Positions 24,301 through 36,300 of a stretch of DNA of 64,000 nucleotides are shown here, piece after piece. Where the stretch lies: the NCBI GenBank assembly GCA_907163375.1, contig CAJQUW010006986.1, positions 62,001 to 126,000 on the forward strand, written 5' to 3'. How positions within the stretch are numbered: the first letter of the stretch is position 1; every line of letters starts with the position of its first letter. The notes beneath the pieces are model-generated. The model did not search any database. It was not told the DNA's origin and saw only the letters and a list, made by a program, of their open reading frames with translations. The stretch comes from Prostheceraeus crozeri. Taxonomy: Eukaryota; Platyhelminthes; Polycladida; Euryleptidae. The translations under genes and the position numbers were made by a program.

Positions 24301-27300
24301 TAACCAGTCTCAACTCCCCAGCCTCATTTCTTCATAGCTTCAACTCCCCAGCCTCATTTCTTCATAGCTTCAACTGCCCAGCCTCATTTCTTCATAGGTT
24401 CAACTGCCCAGCCTCATTTCTTCATAGCTTTAACTAACCAGTCTCAACTGCCCAGCCTCATTTCTTCATAGCTTCAACTGCCCAGCCTCATTTCTTCATA
24501 GCTTTAACTAACCAGTCTCAACTCCCCAGTCTCATTTCTTCATAGCTTTAAGTAACCAGTCTCATTTCTTCATAGCTTCAACTCCCCAGCCTCATTTCTT
24601 CATAGCTTTAACTAACCAGTCTCAACTCCCCAGCCTCATTTCTTCATAGCTTTAACTAACCAGTCTCAACTGCCCAGCCTCATTTCTTCATAGCTTTAAG
24701 TAACCAGTCTCATTTCTTCATAGCTTCAACTGCCCAGCCTCATTTCTTCATAGCTTTAACTAACCAGTCTCAACTCCCCAGTCTCATTTCTTCATAGCTT
24801 TAACTAACCAGTCTCATTTCTTCATAGCTTTAACTAACCAGTCTCAACTCCCCAGCCTCATTTCTTCATAGCTTTAACTAACCAGTCTCAACTCCCCAGC
24901 CTCATTTCTTCATAGCTTTAACTAACCAGTCTCAACTCCCAGTCTCCTTTCTTCATAGCTTTAACTAACCAGTCTCAACTCCCCAGCCTCATTTCTTCAT
25001 AGCTTTAACTAACCAGTCTCAACTCCCCAGTCTCATTTCTTCATAGCTTTAACTAACCAGTCTCAACTCCCCAGCCTCATTTCTTCATAGCTTTAACTAA
25101 CCAGTCTCAACTCCCCAGTCTCATTTCTTCATAGCTTTAACTAACCAGTCTCAACTCCCCAGCCTCATTTCTTCATAGCTTTAACTAACCAGTCTCAACT
25201 CCCCAGCCTCATTTCTTCATAGCTTTAAGTAACCAGTCTCAACTCCCCAGTCTCATTTCTTCATAGCTTTAACTGACCAGTCTCAACTCCCCAGCCTCAT
25301 TTCTTCATAGCTTTAACTAACCAGTCTCAACTCCCCAGCCTCATTTCTTCATAGCTTTAACTAACCAGTCTCAACTGCCCAGCCTCATTTCTTCATAGCT
25401 TTAACTAACCAGTCTCATTTCTTCATAGCTTCAACTCCCCAGCCTCATTTCTTCATAGCTTCAACTCCCCAGCCTCATTTCTTCATAGCTTCAACTGCCC
25501 AGCCTCATTTCTTCATAGCTTTAACTAACCAGTCTCAACTCCCCAGCCTCATTTCTTCATAGCTTCAACTCCCCAGCCTCATTTCTTCATAGCTTCAACT
25601 GCCCAGCCTCATTTCTTCATAGCTTCAACTGCCCAGCCTCATTTCTTCATAGCTTTAACTAACCAGTCTCAACTCCCCAGCCTCATTTCTTCATAGCTTC
25701 AACTCCCCAGCCTCATTTCTTCATAGCTTCAACTGCCCAGCCTCATTTCTTCATAGGTTAAACTGCCCAGACTCATTTCTTCATAGCTTTAACTAACCAG
25801 TCTCAACTGCCCAGCTCATTTCTTCATAGCTTCAACTGCCCAGCCTCATTTCTTCATAGCTTTAACTAACCAGTCTCAAACTCCCCAGTCTCATTTCTTC
25901 ATAGCTTTAAGTAACCAGTCTCATTTCTTCATAGCTTCAACTCCCCAGCCTCATTTCTTCATAGCTTTAACTAACCAGTCTCAACTCCCCAGTCTCATTT
26001 CTTCATAGCTTTAACTAACCTGTCTCAACTGCCCAGCCTCATTTCTTCATAGCTTTAAGTAACCAGTCTCATTTCTTCATAGCTTCAACTGCCCAGCCTC
26101 ATTTCTTCATAGCTTTAACTAACCAGTCTCAACTCCCCAGTCTCATTTCTTCATAGCTTTAACTAACCAGTCTCATTTCTTCATAGCTTTAACTAACCAG
26201 TCTCAACTGCCCAGTCTCATTTCTTCATAGCTTTAACTAACCAGTCTCAACTGCCCAGCCTCATTTCTTCATAGCTTTAACTAACCAGTCTCAACTCCCC
26301 AGCCTCATTTCTTCATAGCTTTAACTAACCAGTCTCAACTCCCCAGCCTCATTTCTTCATAGCTTTAACTAACCAGTCTCAACTGCCCAGCCTCATTTCT
26401 TCATAGCTTTAACTAACCAGTCTCAACTCCCCAGCCTCATTTCTTCATAGCTTTAACTAACCAGTCTCAACTCCCCAGTCTCATTTCTTCATAGCTTTAA
26501 CTAACCAGTCTCAACTCCCCAGCCTCATTTCTTCATAGCTTTAACTAACCAGTCTCAACTCCCCAGTCTCATTTCTTCATAGCTTTAACTAACCAGTCTC
26601 AACTCCCCAGCCTCATTTCTTCATAGCTTTAACTAACCAGTCTCAACTCCCCAGTCTCATTTCTTCATAGCTTTAACTAACCAGTCTCAACTCCCCAGCC
26701 TCATTTCTTCATAGCTTTAACTAACCAGTCTCAACTCCCCAGCCTCATTTCTTCATAGCTTTAAGTAACCAGTCTCAACTCCCCAGTCTCATTTCTTCAT
26801 AGCTTTAACTGACCAGTCTCAACTCCCCAGCCTCATTTCTTCATAGCTTTAACTAACCAGTCTCAACTGCCCAGTTGCATTTCTTCATAGCTTTAACTAA
26901 CCAGTCTCAACTCCCCAGCCTCATTTCTTCATAGCTTTAACTAACCAGTCTCAACTCCCCAGTCTCATTTCTTCATAGCTTTAACTAACCAGTCTCAACT
27001 GCCCAGTTGCATTTCTTCATAAGTTCGACTCTCCACTTTGATTTCGTCACCCTCTCATCTCCTCACTTTGATTTCGTCACCCTCTCATCTCCTCACTTTG
27101 ATTTCGTCACCCTCTCATCTCCTCACTTTGATTTCGTCACCCTCTCATCTCCTCACTTTGATTTCGTCACCCTCTCATCTCCTCACTTTGATTTCGTCAC
27201 CCTCTCATCTCCTGACTTTGATTTCGTCACCCTCTCATCTCATGACTTTGATTTCTTTACCCTCTCATCTCCTGACTTTCATTTCTTCACCCCCTCATCT

Positions 27301-30300
27301 CCTGACTTTGATTTCTTGACAGCTTCGACTATCCACCTTCATTTCTTCATAGCTACATCACACTAACATCTGTTTAATAATTCTTTTTCTAGAATGATGA
27401 ATCTGAACGTGAACCAGTAAGTACTTTACAATTTGTGACATGAATGGGAGTGTTCAGTATGAGTGAGACATCAATATACTTGAATGAATGCCAAATCTTC
27501 GGTTATCTAGGAATGTCACCCACCAGCAGTCGTTCATCTGTCATCTGAAAACGAAGGAAAATAGAATCACGTGCATTAATAAGTGATACCAATTACAAAG
27601 CAATGAATTAAGACATTAAGTAAAACAATGGATGACCGTGACTGATCTATTCTTCAATATCCTGCTGATCACTAAATTCACAATGGAGTGGCTCTGATCG
27701 CACAACCGTGACTATTATCTGAGAGGAAAAACATGTAATTACTGTCAATTTGTATCACATACAACACAGATGCTGTCAAATTTGCAGTCACTTTCAACGA
27801 ATGTCCCACACACGGTTATCTTTCAGTCGAAATGTCGTGATCGATAATCTATTTGAATTGCAAAGCCTTCAACAGTCCTATGATCGGCAATAATATCATT
27901 TTACTTTTTATAGTGAAAATATACCATTTTTTAGTGAAATATTAATAGGCCTACGCCGCAAATAGATCTAGTCATGAGAATTTTTCGATTTACACTGCTA
28001 AATAATGGAAGGCCGAAGAAAGCAGTTTAGTCATACAAAGCTTCTTGTATATCAAAAGTTAGGTAGGGCCTATGGCCTATACATTAGATATCGCAAGTTT
28101 TGATTTAATCTTTATACACCTAAAAGTAGTATATCCCTAAAAGGTTGAAGTGTACCAGGCATTTTCCAGTGAACACCGCTCCAAGAAACGCAAAAGATCC
28201 TTTTTCCCCTTTAAAACTTTACTAATTAACAGTGATCTAAGAATATAACACGTCGTGATTTGATATGTAATTGATGAAATGCTTTGTAACATGTACAACT
28301 TGCTTTGTATCTTCTGATGAATTTCTGTATTTTTGATTACCATTACTTTTTGAAAAATATATACACGCTATTATTATTATTATTACACTCGAATTTCAAA
28401 TATGCAGTTGGTGAGGTCAACAGTATCTAGAGTACGAAAAAAGTCTTAAAATATTTAGATTACAGTCAAGACTTCAAAAACATCAAGACAGTTACTATTG
28501 AGTTCACTGTTCAATCACTGTCAATCTGTGCGATAGACTGACTGACAGACAATAGCCTGCTGCTTTTCGCTACATGAATCAACTGGTGGGGAAGGACATC
28601 GGTAAAACAAACGAAAGAGACTAAATTTGCTTCAATACAAAATGCGAAGAATTTGTGATTAGAAAACATAATTGAAACAAAAATTTTTGATGTCATGTTA
28701 TATCATTTTTCAAAATTAACATCATATCATTTTTCCTCAGAATAAAATGATATCATTTTATCATTGCCGATCTTTGCAACAGTCCCATTCCACCTGCCTC
28801 TGCGTCATATTATGAACCAACATGCTCTGATTTGGTTTGCAAACTGATGAAACAATTTACTCCACATTCTGGTCACGAGTCAAATGAATCAGTGTGGTGT
28901 GACATATATAGTAATTAGACAACTACACGTAGATTATCTCTGAGCACGGCGACGGAATTTTCAGATTCAATTTTATGAAGTATTCGGCAAAATGAATAGA
29001 ATGAATGTTGTCAACTTGGTTTATAGATGCTCTAACTGAATTCCACCAATCATACAATGACATTTTTTTCTGGAAGCAATTTTAGTAATTTTTCAATGTG
29101 GGGCAAACAGTAATGGCATTTGAATATTAGTCAAGTTACTCAAATATACATTGCCACCGCCATTTAGCTCGGCTGACTATTTGGGGCTATTACAAATATT
29201 GTGTATGATGACCATCAACGCCGAGATGTCGAGAAATGTGATGCGTGAGGTAAACTGATTTACATAGCATGTGTATTAATTTGTGCTTCTATTCATCTGC
29301 TTACAAGCATAAATCATTTTGTTCTCTTTGACACGCAAATAAGCACACATTTCACAATTTTGCTGCATTGAATCAGCTGAATATTTGAACCAAATGCAGT
29401 CAACCGAGCGTGATTCAATTAACCCTTTAATACTCAGTGGTAATTTTAATTGCCATTCACACACATTTTTTGGGACAACATTGAGAAGCAGGGCGCCTAA
29501 ATAAGTGACTAAATGAAAGAGGATATCAAAGCGGTTCTGTTGGTACCACACCCAATTCCATACTAATCACAATCTCCCCACCTCAATCCCAATCTCATAT
29601 TAATCTGCGTCGACTGTGTAAGTGAATGGAATTTATCCAACCATTATTTAATCAGAAAAGTGATGGCAGAAAAGAGTCATGAAAGTTTCGTATTTTAGGA
29701 GATTGTACATATTGAAGCTGGGACATTCCCATAACGATGTCTACATGTTTCATAATTTTAATAAACTTATAGTTAATAAGACTTAAGGTTTGTCCTTAAG
29801 AGGACAGGTGGTGCGTTCCCACCGGCAGACATTAAACGTTCAAGGCGCGCTTTGTACTTATCTACTTTAACTATACATTTTAGTCAAACTGAGACCAACC
29901 TGTGGACGAGAATCCCTCACTAGTCCATTTTTCACTCAGCGATTTTCAAAGAGCGCTCTCTCAAGCGGCATTTTATGCCTTTTAATACTTATTACTTACT
30001 TACTTTTATGCTTTTTTTTTTATTACCTTTTATGCTTTACTTACAAATGTCAGTGAAAGGTGTGTACAATCTCCTCAAATACGAAACTTTCGTGACTCTT
30101 CCGAAGTTGTGAAAGGATCAGGTTGTGGGAACAGGTTTGGGAACTCCGAGCAGGTTGGGTTGGACTGCAAGATATTAAGTGCAATTCTTAAAATAATTTT
30201 CTTCCAATGAATTGCTGTCCACAGGTACTGTCTTGCCCATGTGAACATCTGTATGTGGTTGTGAACAGGTGATCAGCTGATACAAAACTAGGGAAGACAT

Positions 30301-33300
30301 TTATAACGGAGGAGTCATGACCATGGGCTGATCAGCTTCGAACAGCAGCAAAATGTCTAAACTTTCATCTATCGGTTGTCCGAAATGGCTTGCACGCTCC
30401 AAGCTGCAAGTTAGTCGGATGTGTAAGACGTCGACAGTTCGGCGTGACTTAAAATGATGCATGAACCGTTCCAAGATGAAAAATATCAGGAGCGCAGGTG
30501 TGTATATCGTGCAGTACGAGTACATCCTTATCAATGACTCTGAAACAGCTTGGAACCTGAGCCGGGAGAACTTTGATGTACAACAAGCATTTGACTGAAG
30601 TTCCTAATGTTCAAGTACTAATCATTCAAATGATATCGCTTTCAATATAAAGGTCAAAACCAACTGAGCAGACTTAAACGACAAGCATGGATGATGGAGT
30701 TTGTGCAAACAAGTAATGTGCCTGACAAGACAAGTGTGCATTGTGTTAAGGATGAAATCGTTTGATATTCTGCAAATAGTCCGACGCTGTAATGAAGCCT
30801 TGACGACACCACTCCATACTCGGGGCTTGGACGGTGCTGACATAGTCAGACTTTTTTTAGTGTTTCTTCCTGTCCACTTCCAATGACACTTTCGGGGCTC
30901 GACATCTGGACCGAAAGATCGCTAGGCCAAGCACTTAACCCCTGTGCCACGGAGACCGCAATAGTGCGACGCCTTGAAATGAATATCAATTGAGCTCATA
31001 TGAGATGTCTGTCGAAACCTGAATATTAAAAATGAAGCTGCACTGACTTTCGACGCCGTCTGAAAATTGTTCATCAATTTAGAGAAGAAGTGAGTGGAAT
31101 CGATCGTGTGTCTTCACATCACAGGATATTTTCTTTCTACAATATTGGAATAATGTTGGCTTCTTCTCCTGATCATTAATCAGTTTCTGTCGAATGAATA
31201 AAAACCGAGAACAGAGTCGAGCTACTGAATAACTACAGTGAGAATAAAAGGACGTTATGTGGCGACTTCTTTTGGATAACGGTCGCCGGCCTAATTTGTT
31301 TAACTTCGTATCTGTAACCCTTGAGTAGTTGGTTCATCCTTGACTAGCAAGGTTTCACTCACTGGTGTGGACGCATGCACAGATCTCAAATTGTTTACTT
31401 TCCGACAAGTGATCCTTCATAAGTAATATGAGTCAGCCCAGTCTCCGTTGAAGTTCTAAAAGTCCTCTCATAATCAAATGCCTCACGAAGCGCAAATAAT
31501 CTGAGAATCTTCCTCTGAGAATTTCTGAATGACATTGGTGTCAAAATTCATTGAACCGAAATGTGCAATGGCCCCAAGAGTAAGTTTTCATCACCAAACA
31601 TTTCAATGGGACAATATAATGATGCAGAAGCAATGGAAAATAAGCAATCAGTATTTTCGCATCATCTTTGCAGCATGAAGGAGTAAACTACTTCGATCCT
31701 GGTGAAGTGGTACCGTACTCGGTTCTACAGAGCATGATGGATCGAAGGAAAGGTCTTCAATCTCCATTTTTTTCCTACGATGACTATTACCCTGAATTTG
31801 TTTTTATTCAGTGGAATTACTTGGCATCTCCATATGTGCGTGCATTTCCCTCTCATTCGCATACAAGATTCAACCTCTATCTGCTGATTGTGGACTGTAA
31901 TTCCTGTCAATGATGATCAAATGTCAATCACTGTCTTTCATAAGATAAAAATGTCGTCTTCTTCCAATAATCTCCTATTGAATGATACAAAACTGACACT
32001 CTCTGTATCAACAAAAGGTGTTTCAATTTTTATTTTCAATTTCCTTTCCCAATGGTCACAGAAATGGAGATGTTTGCTGTTACATGATGTGACAGTTGGA
32101 ATACTGTATTCATTAATACATTTGGTTCAAAAATCGCCCAAGGCGTTTGTACATGATATTTTAAATGTTTCAACATTTAGTGAGCCATGATTAACTGTAG
32201 CCTGCTTTCAATGCCGCTGTAGGAAGTTGGGCTATATACTCTCCTTCTTTATTTGGAATTCTAAATGCAGAAACTGTTAAAAGACGCGTAAGTGAAAGAC
32301 TTTCAAATGTACCGGAAGGAAAAATTGTGCATCCTACTGTCAATGTAACAACGGAGTCACATACTTCCATCTCAGCTGCTCGTTCAATTTCAGGTTCTTT
32401 TTCGAAAGATGCCAATCAACAAGTCATCACCCAAGAAATGAAGGACTGATAGTCCTTATAGTAGAACCAGTTTGCGACAAAACTGTTTTCTGATTATGTC
32501 AATTTTGGCTATGAGAAGTTTCACTGATCTTGCATGTGCCGTTCCTCACTGACTCGCTTGTAATCTGTTGCTCTTGATTTTCATTTGGTGAATATATGTA
32601 ATTTTTTCTTTATTCGGAATGGTTACAATTGTTGCTGAAAGCGATCATTTTGCATTTAAAATGACATCGGAAAATTGTACATTCGTAAGTGCAGTAAAAA
32701 TTCGGATATTCTTCACAAACATTCTGAACAGTGGAATTATGGTCTTTATATATCTTATCTAAAGCTCGCTTCATAACTATTCACTTCTGACAATTCATTA
32801 AACATCAAGTAGATGATGCATGCAAGTGATAATCTGATCAATTTCTTTACGTCATGCAATTAATTGCAGTCCGTGAATGATGACGCTTTCACGTGAATGA
32901 TGACGCTTTAATACGAGAACACTTTAATCTCCCTGCTACTTCAACCGCTTAGAGAACCGCAACCTTTCCCTCCTCAATTCTCTCTCACCTCTGAGTAGCT
33001 CCGACTATCTTCTCGATGAAGTTGGCACACGAGCACTAATAACTCCACGCGGGTATTTAATTCAGCGTATTTGTTGAATCGCGATCAAAGTCAACTGACT
33101 GACAACACGGCCATTCGCGCATTATTGCACCTGCCCGTTCGTTAACTTGTTGTAGCTACGACAACGCGCATCGCAGTTAACGTCCACTCAGGCTCGCCAC
33201 TACGACGTGCCAATGATGAGGCCTTTGATCATTCCGCGGCCCTTGACCCAAATCAACCCCGTCCCCACTCCGTACTGATGCACACAGGAGCGGAATGACG

Positions 33301-36300
33301 AATCGGTTAGACAAAGCTGTTGCATGATGAAGAAAAATATCACCTATTCTGTTATCAATCCAATTAATAAGTCACTTCAGAGGCCAGACTGATTCGTAAG
33401 CATCAATATAACAGACTATGCCCGTCTGTGTGGGTGGAAAGGCCCAACTTGCAGAGGAAAACAACAGCTTCCTTTCTGGTGGATGATTAAAGGCGATCAT
33501 TGAGTCTGATTTTTTAGAGATTGGAAAGAGCCAAGTAAATTGCTAGAATATGTCTGTAATTGCTAATTAGTGCGATGTTTTTCTGCTACTATCTGTAGCT
33601 ATAATCAAACAGCAAGTGAATGATTTACATAATGAAATTTGAAATTCACATCAAGAGATATAGAAAAAAGATATAGAAAATATACAAAACTATGGTAAGA
33701 GGAGAACAGGAGCTATGCGACAGGTTGCAAAGGGTTACATAGTACCAATAGCATTTATAGTAAATGACCTGACAGGAAGAAAAAAGGGAAGAAATAGGAT
33801 GTGAATCAAAAATCTAATTGCTGTGGAATAACAAGGTCTATAACTGTCAAGAAGGATGACTAATATTGCTAATTAAAAATAAGATGACTAGCCAAGGAAT
33901 ATTCCCAATTGAGTCTGAGAGATGATGAAAGTGTCTGTTTGTTCATTTTAAACAAGAAACTTGTAAGTGCATACATTTTCTGTAATTTCTATCAAAATTG
34001 CTACTATTTAAAGACCAAAAATAAGTAAGTAATCAACTTCTTGAAAGGATAATTTCCAGCACAGGTGTAAAGTTCAATGAATTTTTAGATAAACGATCAA
34101 TTAACCAGTGTGAAGCCGTCTGTCACTAGTATGTTTACTTACTCCCGAAAATAATCTTGTGAAAGGTAAAGGCATCCAAATGATGACCCCACTTTTTCTT
34201 TATTACTATCGAATAAGCATCGATGCAGAGATGTTGTCGCTTTCAGCGATCTTCTATTCAAGGCGGTCTGAGGATTGACCAAGATTGAAGACAGAAGCAA
34301 AATTACGCGACATCTACACACATCGGGCCATTACCTAGAAATGTACCCGTAAGTTAAATTATTCCACAAGTTTTGAGTTATGACCAAGTATTTCATAAGT
34401 TGGCATATATTTTCTACTTCAATACATTACATTCAATTTTTATACATATATTAAACGTGTAGTCTATGGCCTGTATATTTGGCCTATATATATATGAAAA
34501 TTAAATGCGTTGAAGTAGAAAATACGAGTATATGCCAACTTATGAAATACCTGGTCAAAACTCAAAACTTGTGGACTAATTGAACTTACAAATACATTTC
34601 TGGGTAATGGCCCGATGATCGCATAGAAAGCTGTGTAGACCAGCCAACTCGATGTGCGTAGATGATCATACCGCGTTATTCTACTTTTGTCTTCAATCTT
34701 GGTCAATCCTCCGACATCACCTAACTATAAAATGAAGTAGCTATCAATCTTTCAAGCAGGAATGCCTGCTTCTAAGCCTGTTTGATTAGTATCATTCTGA
34801 CGTTATACATCCGAAAATCCGGAAGATATTTCGTCGGTAGCTATACGCTTCCTAAGAATTTGCGGACTACGGTTGCGCCGCGGACGGTGTATGAGCTATG
34901 GATGACGCATATCGCAGTTCAAAGCTGTTTTCTTGGCACCTCTCTCTTATCATCACAAACCTCGACTCAAACTTCTCATGCATTCAAAGACTTTACATTT
35001 CGACTGATAGGAGTAGACCAGATTTGATACAACATCATCTCATTAACTTTGGTAGAGATCGCGCCTATTTCACATCGAATACAATCTATCTACCAATGAT
35101 TGGAATTCACTTTCTAATAGCTTCACCAGCCCACCCGCAACACCATCCTGTTAGCTTACCTGATTGGACTGACTCGGCCTGGCTCTTGCACTCTCCAAGG
35201 CATGTTGTAATCTTCCAATCTGCTCCTTCATTTTCCCCATTTCCTCGCTGTAAGTCCGCTTCGAATCCTCAATCTGTGAGAAGCAATAGAGAAGGTCCGA
35301 CATGATCGACGGAAGTGGATGATGAAAATGACGGTAATCTACGAGATTGCGTCTCTAATCCGGTCAATGTAGGTAATTCAGAATCCGTGAGAATACAAGC
35401 TTTCTACTTTAATGACTGACTCCTACAGACAGCGCATGATAGGAATCAATTGATCTGATATCGGAAATATTGGCAGTTTCGGCATTCCTCATCACTTGAA
35501 ATCTAAGATGAGGATCGCTCCTCCTCTGAAGTAATGTCGCTGCGACAGAAGTCAGCACCGATCAATGAGGTCACGTGACTGACGATGCGACACTAAGCCA
35601 ACAACTCTAAGCTTTCCGGTACGCTTCAGAGGCTATCAAGGTTTTGCCTTCTGAAAATGTGAAAGTAGTTATGCAAAGGACATTTTCATAAATGACTCTG
35701 AAAAAGGCTAATTTGTGCTTTTTTGGGAAATGGTCATCGGAGCGCCTCCTTTTGATAATACAATATGATCATCCTGGAATCTCAATGTAATGATTCAAAT
35801 ACTTTGCTATTGCTACATTTTAGACATTGGCCATAGAGATTTGGGAAACAACTATTCATCATTCACCTCTACAGTTCCAAATATTGATGAAACAAGACCG
35901 TCACCTCTCAGCTATGACTAAAGGTGTTAGAACCTACCTACCGCAGTTGAATAATGATCTTGAAAATATTTCGGAATGTAAATTTACTTCACTATAATGT
36001 CTTCTCTCACATCTCCATGCCCCATCGATGCACAATTTCATCCAAGTTACACATTTATTGGAGAAGCTTGATGCAGTGTTTATTCTTCAACGAGGTAAGC
36101 TTGTAGAGGAGTGTTTATTCTTTCTTCCATAGGCGCCATGGGTTATTGACTTGGTCCAGTCAACGTTGACTTGAAATAGGCAATAACATTCTTCATGCTC
36201 AGCACTGATTGCCACAGCGACAGCGGAACTTGATGATATGACTGAAGGGATCACTCACGTGATGGTCCATGAATGCGCTATTTATCTTCACGATGTTGAT

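Larger units (their letters stand above)
21797..35159 (-). other. 13.4-kb CNTRL intron between coding exons 12 and 13
   Basis: This largest intron contains two adjoining minisatellites (23524-27360), a SINE at 30800-30962, a putative plus-strand nested gene (31529-32449), a G+C-richer patch (32870-33320) and a fold-back element (34270-34711). A possible 21-nt microexon at 27524-27544 is noted separately. The stretches 21797-23520, 27361-30790 and 33320-34260 are AT-rich with nothing recognised. Confidence 0.75.

Noticed and set aside
23524-27360. CRISPR-like array
   Set aside because: Units are head-to-tail without unique spacers, and the context is eukaryotic.
23410-27366. Long plus-strand reading frames through the minisatellites (125 and 119 codons of a 10-residue repeat)
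   Set aside because: The 30-bp period is divisible by three, so any stop-free unit gives a long frame. The frames break once 44-bp units begin, and there is no start or splice context.
27392-27416. Plus-strand 24-nt segment between TTTTTCTAG and GTAAGTAC encoding NDESEREP
   Set aside because: The splice-like borders are good, but no partner exons on the plus strand nearby could be linked to it.
32191-32415. Minus-strand open frame overlapping the last exon of the putative nested gene
   Set aside because: It does not match centriolin or fit its exon phases. The plus-strand frame has an adjoining acceptor and a longer protein-like reading.
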